Source: Euwallacea fornicatus (lineage: Eukaryota > Arthropoda > Insecta > Coleoptera > Curculionidae). From it: 64,000 nucleotides of DNA. The stretch covers positions 3,596,001 through 3,660,000 of the forward strand of contig NC_089561.1 of assembly GCF_040115645.1 (NCBI RefSeq), written 5' to 3'. Every line of letters begins with the position of its first letter. The first letter of the stretch is position 1. Under the pieces are notes generated by a model that saw only the letters and a program-made list of their open reading frames with translations, was not told where the DNA came from and did not search any database. Below, one piece after another: positions 47,722-59,055 of the stretch. Both the position numbers and the translations under genes were made by a program.

Positions 47722-48387
47722 ATGCCTGCCGGAAGATATTTATCTGAAGTCTCGCAATTAAATCGTTTCAGAACGGAACGAGACAAAAAGATATAGCCAA
47801 AAAGTTTTCTTTCCACAAATCTGTGGTCTGCAAAGTATCAAAGAGGTACCGGACAGGAGGAAATGTTATTGCTAACCGAAGTAAAGGTGGCAGGTCAAAA
47901 AAAGGGCCAACACCTAGACGAGCGTAAAAAAATATTATTGCTGGGGCACAACCGAATTTGGAAGGTAATGAGGCAGAGCTCGAAAGCACGCGATCAGCAA
48001 AACACTATTGATTTCTCTGTAAACTTGAAAAGCGTCGCTTGCTTTTGCTCAAAAATATTTACATCGCGATAAGGCATTTTGGAAAAAAGTCTTATTTAGT
48101 GACGAGACCAAAAGAACTTGTTTTTGGATCCGACGAAATAGCATGGGTATTGTGTACTTAAATATTAAAAAAAATTTAATACAAATATCTTGTCACAACA
48201 ATCTGTCAGTTAACTGGATATTCCAGCAGGACAAGGATCCAAAACGTAAAGCAACAGTCGTTATCAGTATCGACTCGATCAATAAAAAATCGTCGTTTTG
48301 GATTGGCCAGCACGAAGCCCAGACTTGAATCCAATTGAAAATTTATGAAGTGAATTAAAAGCGCATAATGGAAATTGCAACACCCTG
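47722..48387 (+). pseudogene. Tc1-like transposase with a deleted middle
   Basis: The start reads MPAGRYLSEVSQLNRF. A frameshift follows, and then DIAKKFSFHKSVVCKVSKRY and GGRSKKGPTPRRA (HTH and linker) read in another frame. Further on are FWKKVLFSDETK (first D) and, after a deletion of the KHGGG region, NWIFQQDKDPKRKA (second D) and LDWPARSPDLNPIENL followed by a stop (E kept). About 30 bp later the sequence ends in TGCAACACCCTGTA, another type of transposon end, so the 3' end of this gene is cut off. The remnant is about half of normal length. No terminal repeats of its own were found. Confidence 0.75.
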
Positions 48388-49930
48388 TATTTTAATACGC
48401 TAGAAAAAGGATATGCAGTTTTCACTCTGGCAGATTAACCCAGTATTGGGTTGAAAAGAAAACCGCAATTCCAGCATTGTATCTTGTCATATTACGTTTT
48501 TAACTCCCCCTCATTCAGCCCAAGGGCACAATAAGCGGCTGGGACGTTACACGAACAAATTAGGCTAAAAGCATAAGCAATTAACAAAATTAATGTCACC
48601 AAAATTTATGATGGCGGCCCGAAACCAAAGTTTGCCCATTTTTCAATCTAAATTAGCCGAAATGTCTTCGAGAACCCGGAGACTCCACTAACAAATTGTT
48701 TATGTAGCGACAACGCCGCAAAGCAATAAAACTGTAGCTGACAAATTAACCTCACAATAAACTGATGACGCGCACACGAGAGAGATAGAATTAATAATTT
48801 TGCATCTTCCGTTCTCCAACTTAATACAACGAGTGTGGTAATTAATCATCCCGTAATGCGGGATTTGAGGAAGCGAATGAGAGAGGTAATGACGTATCGG
48901 ATGGTAATTTGTCTTAATACAATAGAGTGAGCTATTTATGATACTGCTGTTCATAGACCTAGTAAAACATCTTTACTTAAGTCCTATTTATAATACTTTC
49001 AAGTGAGGAAAAACTAACAGCGCAAGAGAAATGATCCTCCGAAGTCCGGATCACTTAGACTAATTCACAGTAAAAATACCGCTTCAAGTTTTAAAAGATT
49101 TCAATCGGATTAATCTAACAAATGATTGACATAACTCCACGTTCCTCGACACACATCTGGTTGTTTCAGTAAACCACTTCAAATATCGACGATAGCTCAG
49201 ATCAAGAGAGTTCCAACAATTAAATTAATTAATTATTACGTTAATGATTAATTATCTGATTATCGTAGCGGTTTGACATTAATTCTGTTCGAAATGAGTA
49301 AGTTTTTCATCCATTGATTTCACGTGCGACTTTGATTCACAATTCAGAACGAAATCCCAATTTTGCTTCGTTTATTCAATGCTCTGCTTTATTTTTTAGC
49401 TGTCTGTATTGAATTTTAGCATAGGTTGTAGTTTGGATTTTTGCACGTGCGGCACACATATGGACCGTATGCATCAAATGAATTCAAAGTCAACATAAAG
49501 TATGAGCAGCGGCCTCTCAAAAATTTTAGGTTTTTAAATTCAAATAACGAAAGCTGGTACGACAAAGACTGATAAAAAACTAAAAAGTTATGGACGAAAC
49601 ACCAGAAAAATTAAATAAAATAATGAAAATTGTTTATAATTATACTGATGTCAGGGAAATGTTCAACATATATTGTCACACACACATTCATACTATCGTT
49701 TTTATTCGAGCCATATATACTCCCAATATCAATTTTTACCCGTTAGTCTAGTTTGTAGAAGACACTCGTATTATGTCTCTGTCTTTGTTATTTGAATATG
49801 ACGTTCCCCCAGACACTCTATACACGTACGTGCTATGTAATTCGAAATACACGCAAAGATCCGCACGACATACTATGTATGTAGCATCGGGTGTTTTTGA
49901 TACTACTTTAGATATATGATGTTGGTTATA
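48388..49930. other. Non-coding stretch
   Basis: Short ORFs at 48700-48954 and 49748-49948 without motifs. No repeat pairs seen. Confidence 0.42.
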
Positions 49931-49934
49931 TCTT

Positions 49935-50501
49935 TGTAATGAAATCACAGGTCAGAGAGAAGGTATACAAGCTTACGTTTATTAATACGGAATATACAGA
50001 CTAATGAATGTAATGAGCGCGGACACGACGACTGCGTTACAATGACCGACCGTATCTCAAAAACAAGGGCGAGAAAACAGAGCCCTCCATGCCTTGTCCA
50101 TCCTTAAGTACCAACACCCATGGTGATAAACCATGGGCGTACCTTGACCAGGGTGCCATCTGCACCATTTGCCGCATCAAACCGTGGCGTCTTAACCGGG
50201 AATTGGAACTGCAGCTGTGAGACCGACAAGGTCTATTGCGGGCAATTCCAGCACCGACAAAGCTCACTATATGCAGCTCCAATGCCGACCAGGTTTATTG
50301 CGGGGATTTCCAACATCGACAAGACATGGCATGGGAAATTCTCATGCTCTAGCCAATGCCTACCAGTGCCGTGCCTCAAAGGGTATTTCTAACTTAAAAG
50401 TAATTCCTACTGTCTAACCCTTATCGAACTTACACTTAACGCATATTTACAAAATGACTAGACACGAAACTAAAGCGCAGGGTTAGTTACGTAACCCTAC
50501 A
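49935..50501 (-). repeat. Possible solo LTR
   Basis: Read on the minus strand this 567-bp block starts TGTAGGGTTACGTAACTAAC and ends TTTCATTACA, the TG...CA form of LTRs. It is more GC-rich than its surroundings and has AATAAA about 45 bp from its 3' end, as expected for an R-U5 region. ATATCT occurs just outside both ends (49928-49933, 50505-50510), offset by one and three bases, which could be a decayed target duplication. No internal retrotransposon coding region or primer-binding site was seen, so this is a weak call. Confidence 0.3.
50223..50326. repeat. Two-copy repeat of about 40 bp, 63 bp apart
   Basis: CCGACAAGGTCTATTGCGGG plus CAATTCCAGCACCGACAA and CCGACCAGGTTTATTGCGGG plus GATTTCCAACATCGACAA are close copies offset by 63 bp. 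They sit inside the possible LTR. Internal repeats of this type are common in LTRs, but the offset is also a multiple of three. Confidence 0.5.
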
Positions 50502-50511
50502 TGTATATCTG

Positions 50512-51347
50512 TTTTTCTCTAATAATCAATTACTAACAAGGGCACTGATGAAGCATGCGCAATGTACCCACTGAAAAGTTGATTTAGTCACTCTATTCAA
50601 AAACTGTTAAAAAAAATTTTCCATTTATTAGATACCTTGACTTTGACTTAATTCCAAATGGAAATCTGATTTTTTGCTTAATTTCTTCAATTATCTGCAT
50701 CTCAGTTTTATTCTCTGTCTCTTCCTAATAATCAATTACTCTCAATGGAATAACCGCAAAGCAGATTTCCTTGCAAATTTTCATCTCGTAATTTTTGCTT
50801 CCTTCATATTCATTGTAATCCTGCATAAAACGCTAAAAACGAAAGAAAATCTTTTATTCAATTAACTCAGATTAGTTCATATTGCTTATTGGGTTACCAT
50901 TCAGGTTATTAAAGTGATTTCGAAAAACCGTTACTTTTATCATAAATATCAGATATGATATTTAAACAATGTTGTTTCGAGCAGTTTAGGGGCTACATCT
51001 AAACTTAATAAGTTGTATGTCAGAATCAATAAACTGTCGCAGAGCACGGAAGAATTAAGGGGTGGAATCACAAGGCGCCACTAGCTCAGCCAATTATAGA
51101 AACACCCCAGATTGGATGGACTTAGTGTTACTTTTTGGCATATTTAGTTTCTTCCAACCTAAAATTTTCCATTTTTCAACATCCCTAGTTGGATATATAC
51201 CAGCAGACATCCGTGGGGAGCTGCCTTTAATATCCTGAAATAATTCTGAATCCATCTCCGAAATTGGAGAAACTTTCGATGTTGCCACAATAGGCTGATC
51301 AGCAGCTTGCTTGTGGTTCTCTCTACTTTTTCTTCCCCTCATGTGCG
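50512..51347. other. Non-coding stretch
   Basis: Short ORFs only (50674-50865, 51094-51342). No motif seen. Confidence 0.4.
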
Positions 51348-51349
51348 TA

Positions 51350-52660
51350 CAGGGTGTTTTAGAACCATGACATCAAACTTCGAGGGATTGTTCAGTGCAA
51401 CAATAAAAGGCATCTAAGTATGAGAGCTCGCGTCCGCAAATGTCTCCCTAAGGCGCTACGGCCTTATGCTGCTTTTAAACAATTATGTGCGAAAATGTTT
51501 TATCGAGTTTTAGTATGTTTCATTTTAATTTGTTTGTGCAAATTAGCGCTAGAGTAATTGTTCAAAATGTCGTTCTTGAACTTTATTGCACCTGTTTAAA
51601 TGACGTAGATGATTTCTGGGGATTTTTTTAAGTCTTTTGGACGACTTCATGTATCGCCACGATTCTTGCAGTCAGGTCTTGCTCTGCTGCCACTGGCGTG
51701 TCTTGAATCAGAAAATTTGCGCGTCCCAACAGAAAGAAACCTATAGGTATTAGATCGGGTGATCCAGGGAGCCACGGAATTGGACTACCTGTGCCGATCC
51801 ACCGGTGTCTGAATACACGATCCAACTATTGACGGACTTGAGCGAATAAGTGTGCAGGTGCACTATCACGTTTTCGCCACGTTCGCTGTCGAAGGCTTAA
51901 TGAGACGTTTTTAAGACCTTTCAGCAGGATGTCTCGTAAAAAACGCCTATAGGTGAAAGGCTCGTGAAACGATTAGGCCGCCGATAAGGCCCAACCAAAT
52001 GGTCATCAGCACTATCGGCCCTCACGGTAACCAACCAACTTGACTGATGATTTCCGGGAAATATCGCGTGTTGATTTTCTTCGGCTCAATACCTGACTAT
52101 TCCTCCAGTTAAATATGGAATCTCGCGTGAAACTCGCTTCGTCCGTTCATAAAACTAAAGGTAAAACGTTGAGGTGCTCGACAATTCGATGGAGCAGTCA
52201 CTGACAAAACGGAACTCTTAGTTTACAATCGGCTATGGTCAAAACCTTAGACTTTTTGTAAGTTGTACGGATAAAGTTGTTTAATACTCGCCACTCGAAA
52301 ACGTGAGTTGCACCCATACCCTGCGCAGCTCGATGAGTGCTCGTGGAAAATTCCTCAGGACGTCGGTAAAGAACTTCTTCCTCAACATGGACCGTTCTTT
52401 CTGCACCAATGTCGTGCCTGTTGAGCTCCAAAGTGTCAGCTCGATAAGTCGTCGATGAATTGCAATAAACTTTTTGTAGCTGAGATGTCTCCTTGCGGGA
52501 CAGCGCTCTTAACAGAGCTTTGCAACAGCTATGGCGTTGCAATTTGTTGCTCCAGATGCCAAATGCATATCGGGCATATCTTGATTGATGTAGTTCTTCG
52601 TAAAGACCAATTACTTTGCGAACTTCTTAAAAATTGCCTTCTTATATTGAGTTGTCTTCC
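51350..52660 (-). mobile_element. DD41D element, one end found
   Basis: The left end CAGGGTGTTTTAGAACCATG starts at 51350 after TA (51348-51349). The minus-strand transposase remnant follows about 200 bp inside. I could not find the opposite terminal repeat between 52660 and 54630, so the right boundary is the approximate limit of readable transposase similarity. Confidence 0.6.
51549..52650 (-). pseudogene. DD41D transposase remnant
   Basis: Readable minus-strand blocks, in order, are VEEEVLYRRPEEFSTSTHRA plus MGATHVFEWRVL (second HTH region), then TDEASFTRDSIFNWRNSQV (first catalytic D), a PEIISQVGWLP and GPI block, then RHRWIGTGSPIPWLPGSPDL and IPIGFFLLG, and the end RHFEQLL with TAG at 51549-51551. 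The order matches DD41D transposases (FTDEASFTRDGxFNxRNxHxW, GRWIGRGGPxxWPARSPDLxPLD, HFEHLL). The third D is G here (PIG for PLD). The second-D block was not readable. The DUF4817-like N-terminal domain is only vaguely visible above 52550. Many frame breaks. Confidence 0.78.
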
Positions 52661-54635
52661 ATTGTTGCACCGGACAATCTCTAGAATCTATCTGCTTCGT
52701 ATGCGCACATGCCTTATGGGGCCAAGAAATAGAAACACGTGTCGCAAAGTTGCCCAACATCGTCCTCTGCTGCTCTTGCCCGTTCTACTTCTTTTAGAGA
52801 TTCGCAATTAAGTTTTCCCAAACTATGGCAGCATCTAATACTTTTTCGATTCGAACTGGAGTGGCTCTGGGCATTATCCAGACTTGACGTTAGCAGCACC
52901 ACCTTAATATCGCACCTGGATATCAATCAGCCAACCTCAAGAACTTTATGGTCATGACTCGAAAACGTTAACACTCCGTTCCGGCGGGACCGTGCTCTGA
53001 ATATTTCTTCTAAAAACGATTTTTCCGTCTGAATGATGTGCCCGTTAGCCTGTTAAATAAAAAATGTCTGCGCCGGACGTACGGAGGCCCGTTATATCCA
53101 GATGTAACTTGCATATTTATTCACAGCTGGCTTATTTATATTGTGCCGGGAAAATGTGATTCCGGGTTGACGTCTTTAAATTCTGACCTGCTTTTCAAAC
53201 TGTTGTTGCAGGAAAACAGTTGAATTAAATTGCTTAGTTGAAGCTCGTCATGGAAGGCAGAAGCTCCGCATATTCAGCGGAGTCAACCGATTCTGCTTTG
53301 GGGCGTAGATTATACCTAACACGGCTGCAATAATTTGCTTATTTCGCAAATTTATCTGCAGGCCGTAACGGCATTTAAAATTTTCGATGTCCGATAAATA
53401 TACCGTTCATTTAGAATTCCGTGGATTTAATTCAATATACCTTTTTTCTGTTTCCGTAATGTCCCCACGTTCAACACCACCAGGGTCTAATTTCCGACCC
53501 GAATCCATAAATCTCGTGTCTGAGCACAAAAACATACTATCCCGAGAGGATTTCGTCTTCGCAGTGTTTTTACGATACTGCTACTTTAAGTTAATGCTTA
53601 GTGATACCAAGACTTAGGAATATGAGTGAAAGGCCGTCGACAAATAACGTCGGCTAAGTTATAAAAAATTGCTATCAACAGTCGTAAATCAGCGAGTAAA
53701 TAGCAATCCGTCATCTAATGATTTATAGCATCAAGGTGGAGCTAGAGGTAAATAGTTATCGATCCCCGAAAGAGAGACCTCGATAAGTTAAATATTTGTT
53801 ACGGTCGAATTAGTTTACTCGTTAAAATGTTTATCTCTTGCTAACGACTAGATTTAGAGATTTAAACCAGATTCCCTAAAAGCTTTGCAACTGGCGGTGC
53901 CGGGCACAAATCTTCTTTCGGGACTGTCAGGAAACCGACAAAAAGTTGCAAAATCAAGTTATCCTTCGTAATTTAAAGTAGGGAAGTTTTAAGCTTGTTT
54001 TGTCAAGAGAATTTTAAGGGAAATTTCGAGCGTTTAGAAACAACGTGGTATAAGCTTTGCTTAAACAATTATGTTTGCCAGATACGGCCTGAATGGAAAT
54101 GAAGGAGATGAGGATGTGGAAAATCTTCCACTGCAAATTTTAATACAAACACATCGTTGACTGGAACTCCCGACAACGCTGGACAAGCCCTCATCGATTA
54201 ACGCGAGCTTTAAGCTTGGATTCTTCTTCATTGATTTTGCCTCGTCGCTCCGAACTAACGATAAAAAAATTAATTCAACTTAAAAGAAAGTTTCTTTATG
54301 GCAACCGAAATGAATGAAAGCAAGCATGTATTTTTCAAATATTTTTCATTTTTTTTTGTATTATTTGGAAAGCGCTTAGAGGCTGTGGAAATTTGTCGCA
54401 GACAGTTGCTGCTTATGTTTCGGGCATGTCCAAAGCGAAAATGGGTAGAAAAAAATTATGTTGCTTGCAAAACTGGGCCTTCGCCGAATATGTCCATCTC
54501 CTGGAAATGTACAAAACAGAGGTGGGCTTGATTCTTTACTCACACTACTATTTCATAAAAATATAGAACAGATTTAGTAGTAACAATATCATTATCTTTA
54601 TGCACAAGAAAAATAAAAGCTTCATAAATGTACTT
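52661..54635. other. Non-coding stretch
   Basis: Overlapping ORFs at 52455-52957 on both strands are partly shadows of the transposase remnant. Others (53038-53223, 53387-53617, 54298-54531) lack motifs. Confidence 0.4.
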
Positions 54636-54637
54636 TA

Positions 54638-55507
54638 CAGGCTGTCTCAGAAATTGTGTTACAACATCTCCATTTCGGCTGGAGTACTCGAAAATGGTTT
54701 GGGGAAAAATTTTTTGGTTGGATGAAACGCATTTTGCAGTTAGGCTTTACTGCCTTTAATTCTTCCAATGATACCGGAAGTAACTGTCAACTACATTACT
54801 TCACACGGAACATCCTGCATGTTTTTACATTTTTGGATTCCATACACTAAAGTGATTAAATAATTATTAGATCTCCCTGTTCCTAGATCTTATGTTTAAG
54901 TGCCATATGCGATTTTGGCTGCGCAGAAGTCAGAAGCACACTTATAATTTGGTTTTAGTGAATAAACACTAATTTTCAGAGGAACTTCCAATGAACCGGA
55001 ACTGTTTTATTTATTATTCAAAACAAAATTTGGTTTCCATGGTAATACCTAAACTGGTAACTACTACCACCGGTTATTTTGTTAAAAACAAACCATACTG
55101 CTTACAAACTTAGCAACCCAATATTAAAATTTGAAAATTTGATTAAGAATGGTTAATCAGTCCACAGACACGTAACTAATATTAGGAAAATGTAAACGAA
55201 ATTACAGGTATGCTTCGCAGCTGAAAATCGCACATGACATTTAAACGTAAGCTCTAGGAATAGGGACACCTAACAATTATTTAAGCACTTTAATTGGTGG
55301 AATTTAAAAATGCAAAAGTATGCAAAGTGCTCCATTCGAAATAAGGAAGTTGATAATGACTTCCGGTGTAACCGGAAGTAGTAAAAACGGTAAAGTCCGA
55401 CCACGTAATGCGTCTATCAAACCAAACCGTTTGTCCCCAAATCATTTTCGAATATTTCTAACCATAACAGAAATATCGCCTTGCAACAGAGCCACTGACA
55501 CACCCTG
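54638..55507. mobile_element. Non-coding MITE with TIRs of about 190 bp
   Basis: The left end starts CAGGCTGTCTCAGAAATTGT and the right end read backwards from 55507 starts CAGGGTGTGTCAGTGGCTCT. The arms align for about 190 bp through TCGAAAATGRTTTGGGGA, GACGCATT or AACGCATT, ACTTTACYG and ACCGGAAGT to a TGCAT. TA flanks both (54636-54637, 55508-55509). The 870-bp element has no transposase motif. ORFs at 54656-54850 and 55320-55556 are shadows of the arms. Confidence 0.78.
55359..55379. promoter_or_regulatory. Perfect palindrome of two ACCGGAAGT sites
   Basis: ACTTCCGGT, three bases, ACCGGAAGT: two inverted copies of a 9-bp word that equals the consensus binding site of ETS-family transcription factors. 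It lies in the right arm of the MITE 54638-55507. The left arm keeps one half-site only (ACCGGAAGT near 54773). Binding is inferred from the sequence only. Confidence 0.4.
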
Positions 55508-55509
55508 TA

Positions 55510-56100
55510 TATGTTTGAGGTCGACAGTTGGTTTTTTGTTTGAAAACAACGCCTAACCTGAATTAACCAGACGCAGTTGTCGGACCGGTGGAATCGTCAA
55601 TTCTTGGGATCAACCGATCTAGCAGAGGCAAAAATGAACCAAACAGAAGTAACTTCTCCACGGTGATGCTAAAAATGCAATCGAAAATAAATAGTTTAGT
55701 CAGAGCCTAAGGATATCAAACTCTAAACCAATTGGCCGAACTATTTCTTATTCCAGCAAAACTCGCCAACAAATTTTAATAAACCCTGTCAACACCCCAA
55801 AACCCTCTTTTGTTCCTTCAATACATTTCATTGATTTAAAATGCAACAAAAACAAAAATAAAATAAAAAGTTGTTTTGGACCTCTACAGACCTCATTTCC
55901 GCCCATGCCAAATGTAAACACAACATACAAAAGAATACAATAACGCATTATTTAGACTTTATGATTTTCCTGATCCCTTGTATTCTTGGAAAAGGTCCCG
56001 TGTATATCAGTTTTCCTGGAGTCTTGCTTGCCCTTTTATTGAATACATCCAAATAAAAAGTTCCGTAGGAATTTCTTCACTATGAATACGAATTTATACA
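55510..56100. other. Non-coding stretch
   Basis: Short ORFs without motifs between two transposons. Confidence 0.42.
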
Positions 56101-56374
56101 TACAGTATCGGACAAAATTAGAGCAACTTTTAAAATATTCTTCTAAATTTAAGTTCTCTAAAAAATCATGAAATATTTTATCATAAATATTCAGCTTAAG
56201 GTGTGTTAGTGTAAAATACATTTGCCATAAATAGTTTAAATTGTTATTGGGAATAAAAAAATTAAAAAAAATTTTGATCTAAAATTCTTTGCGACAAAAT
56301 AAGAGCAACCAACGTTTAAATATTTTGTATTTCTGACTTTCCTGTGGTCTTTTAAACAACTAACATCTACGATT

Positions 56375-57382
56375 ATGCCTCGTGGTGTTTACTATTCAGT
56401 TGATCTAAAACAAAAAATTATTAGTGCATATAAGAGTGGGAAATCGCAAAAACTTATATAGGAAGTTTTTGGCATAAAAACAGATGTATCAAAAACTATC
56501 AGGAACTTCACTGACCGTGGTGACGTAACGAATTTAAAACGAGGTGACCGGAAAAGAAAAACGACAGAGAAGTTAGACAGGCGTCTTATAAGGCCAATTA
56601 AAAAAAATCCTGAAATGTCAGCTCGCCAGATTATTGCACAAGCAGGAGAAGTTTGTGTTTCTTCCAAAACAGTTCAACGTCAATTGACAGAACGTGGTTT
56701 AAAAGGAAGAAAACCTGCCAAAAAACCACATCTTTCACTAAAAAATAGAGAGACCAGGATGCTGTTCGCCACCTACCACCGAGATTGGACTCCTCAACGG
56801 TGGAAGAAAGTATTATTTTCCAATGAATCCAAGTTTTGCATCTATGGAAGTGATGGAGCTCAATGGGTAGGTCGCCCAAATGGCCAAAGACTTAATCCAA
56901 AGTACGTAAAAACTACCATTAAACACGGAGGAGGACATATTATGGTTTGGGGTTGTTTCTCTTGTTTACGAAACCGGTCCACTTTATAGGATTAAGGACA
57001 AAATGGATAGATTTAAGTATCATTATATACTAGAGAATGTTATGTATCCATGTGCCGAATGGGAAATGCCCCTTAAGTTTGTCTACCAGCACGGCAACGA
57101 TCCTAAGCATATTGCGAAAATAGTAAAAGCTTGGTTCGTGGAGAAGAAAGTCGAGGCAATGAAATGGCCAGCCCAATCTCCGGACTTAAATCCCATTGAG
57201 AACCTTTGGGAGATCATAGATAACAAAATCCGAGGAAAAAATATTACCAATTAGGATAATTTATTTGAAGAAATAGAGAATGCCTGGAAGTCTATTGATC
57301 TTGACATCATTTCAAATTTAATTCCTTCAATGCCAAAACGGTGTGAGCTAGTTCTTCAAAACAAGGGGTATTGGACTAAATA
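56375..57382 (+). pseudogene. Tc1 transposase with two lost catalytic D residues
   Basis: It starts MPRGVYYSVDLKQKIISAYK at 56375. An in-frame TAG lies at 56459-56461. The frame continues through MSARQIIAQAGEVCVSSKTV (second HTH), GRKPAKKP, LFSNESKFCIYGSDG, KHGGGHIMVWGCFS, then a frameshift near 56965, then YETGPLYRI and MDRFKYHYILENVMYP. YQHGNDPKHIAK and SPDLNPIENLWEIID follow, with a TAG at 57252-57254. It ends NKGYWTKY at the insertion point of the nested element. The first catalytic D is N (FSNESKF) and the second is G (QHGND); only the E remains. The protein would be inactive even without the stops. Confidence 0.9.
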
Positions 57383-58819
57383 CACTAACTTTCAAAAAAA
57401 CCGCAACACCACGAAGAACGTATTGTATGTATTTGAAATTTTAGTATGATTTTAGACTTGTAAAGAGAAAAAAATGATAAAAATTTCAAGTTCGTATTTT
57501 AATGCGATATGAAGTTTTTCTTTACTTTTTTATCTGTGACGATCGTTCTTTTTGCAAATTTTTCTACAGGTGGATAGCGATAAAGGTATTATTGTTAGTG
57601 CCATATTGAATGTGTGGTAGTGCAAAATGCCTCGTATACGCCAAAATGCAGTTTATCGGCAGTTAACTCCCTTTGAAAGGGGAAGAATTGTTGATATGCA
57701 TGAGGCAGGTTTACCTTTCCGCGAAATTGCACGTAGATTGGATTGAAACGCATCAACAGTGCTAAAAGCTTGGAGAGATTGGTCTAACGAAGGGTCAGTA
57801 AATCGTCATCGTGGTAGTGGCCGTCCAAGAATGACGAACCAACGCGAAGACCGGCGACTTCGTCGTTCAGCGACAGGCCCCCCCTTTTGAAATAATTCCG
57901 TCTCTTGGTGCTAACTGGGTAGCCACCCTAAATCGAAGGGTCTCCCTTGGTACGATGTATCGCAGGATTCGAAGTTTTGGACTAAATTCATATCGTCCTA
58001 TGCGTCGGCTTCCATTATCACGAAACTACAGGGTGGCCCGGCTGGAGTGGTGTCGTCTGAGAGTGCAATGGGTGGATGAGTGGAGAAGAATCGTGTTCAG
58101 TGATGAGAGCCGATTTTGTTTATGGCGATCTGATGGACGGTTACGTGATAGAAGGCGCAGAAGAGAGCGATTAAAGTTGGACTTTTTGGAAAGGCGTCAT
58201 TCTGGTTTGACACCAGGTGTCTTGGTTTGGGGTGCCATCCAGTATAGTAGTCGGTCTCCTCTTGTTTTCATTTATGATAGATTAAATGCTCAGAGGTACA
58301 TTAATAGTGTTTTAGAACCGGTTCTTGTACCATACATCCACGACCATCCTGGAAGCACATTTCAACAGGATAATGCGCGACCACATGTAGCCAACGATAC
58401 TTTGAGGTATTTGGAAGCTGAAAATTTGGATACTTTCCCTTGGCCAGCTCGGTCTCCAGATTTGTCCCCAATAGAGCATGTACGAGATATAATGGGTCGG
58501 AGACTTCAATGTTTCGCTCGACCTCCAGAGGCCATAGATGAACTCCGCGTGCAGGTGCAGATTGCCTGGGATACAATACCACAGGAAGATATTGACAATT
58601 TAATTTTAAGCATGCCACGTCGCTTACAGGAACATATTAATTTAAGAGGATATACCATCCATTATTATTAAATTATTATTAAAATTTTTCACTTATTCAT
58701 AATAATTTTCTTTTGATATTTTGATCGTTTTTATCTATTACCCGACCTAACGTAATGCCAGAATTTCAAACGTGTACGATGTGTTCTTCTTGGTGTTGCG
58801 GTTTTTTTGAAAGTCAGTG
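57383..58819 (+). mobile_element. Tc1 element, copy 2 of the family at 22237-23678
   Basis: The ends start CACTAACTTTCAAAAAAACC (left) and CACTGACTTTCAAAAAAACC (right, read backwards). TA flanks both (57381-57382, 58820-58821). It inserted at the last codon of the host transposase. It lies in opposite orientation to copy 1, about 34 kb away, and the two look more than 90% identical by eye. Confidence 0.93.
57627..58671 (+). pseudogene. Tc1 transposase (DD34E), copy 2, nearly intact
   Basis: It starts MPRIRQNAVYRQLTPFERGR at 57627. The first HTH reads LPFREIARRLD and then TGA (57744-57746), where copy 1 has arginine. The frame is lost by one base in the seven-C run at 57878-57884, exactly as in copy 1. 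From 57955 to the stop at 58671 it is open for 238 codons. Motifs there are SFGLNSYRPMRRLPLSRNYR, RIVFSDESRFCLW (first D), GVLVWGAIQYSSRSPLVF, FQQDNARPHVA (second D) and ARSPDLSPIEHVRDIMGR (E, 34 residues after the second D). It ends RGYTIHYY. All three catalytic residues are intact, and only the two N-terminal lesions disable it. Confidence 0.92.
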
Positions 58820-59055
58820 TATAATATTCAATCAAATAATTTTTAAGTTGTTTTAATTTTGTTGCTCCAATTGTGGTGGTAAAAGGTTTTCTTTTTCCTT
58901 CTGCTCTAAAATGTGCTTTTTAAAAATTGAGTTTCAGATGTAAATTATAATAGGCTGTAAACACATTACTGATAATAACAAATCTTATTTTTAAAGAAAC
59001 AATGTCAATTTAAAATTAAATTTCTAAAGTTGCTCTAATTTTGTCCGATACTGTA

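Larger units (their letters stand above)
56103..59053 (+). mobile_element. Tc1 element with IR/DR ends, hosting a second Tc1 element
   Basis: The ends start CAGTATCGGACAAAATTAGA on both sides. TA flanks both (56101-56102, 59054-59055). A second copy of the core GACAAAATWAGAGCAAC lies about 180 bp inside the left end (56293), and a weaker one (GTTGCTCCAATT) lies about 170 bp inside the right end (58861). The TIR style and the transposase resemble the element at 8484-11312, so they are probably sister families. Without the nested copy at 57383-58819 it is about 1.51 kb. Confidence 0.9.

Noticed and set aside
58301..58618. 105-codon minus-strand ORF, also present at 22438-22698 in the sister copy
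   Set aside because: It is the antisense shadow of the conserved Tc1 transposase; its recurrence is explained by the element being present twice.
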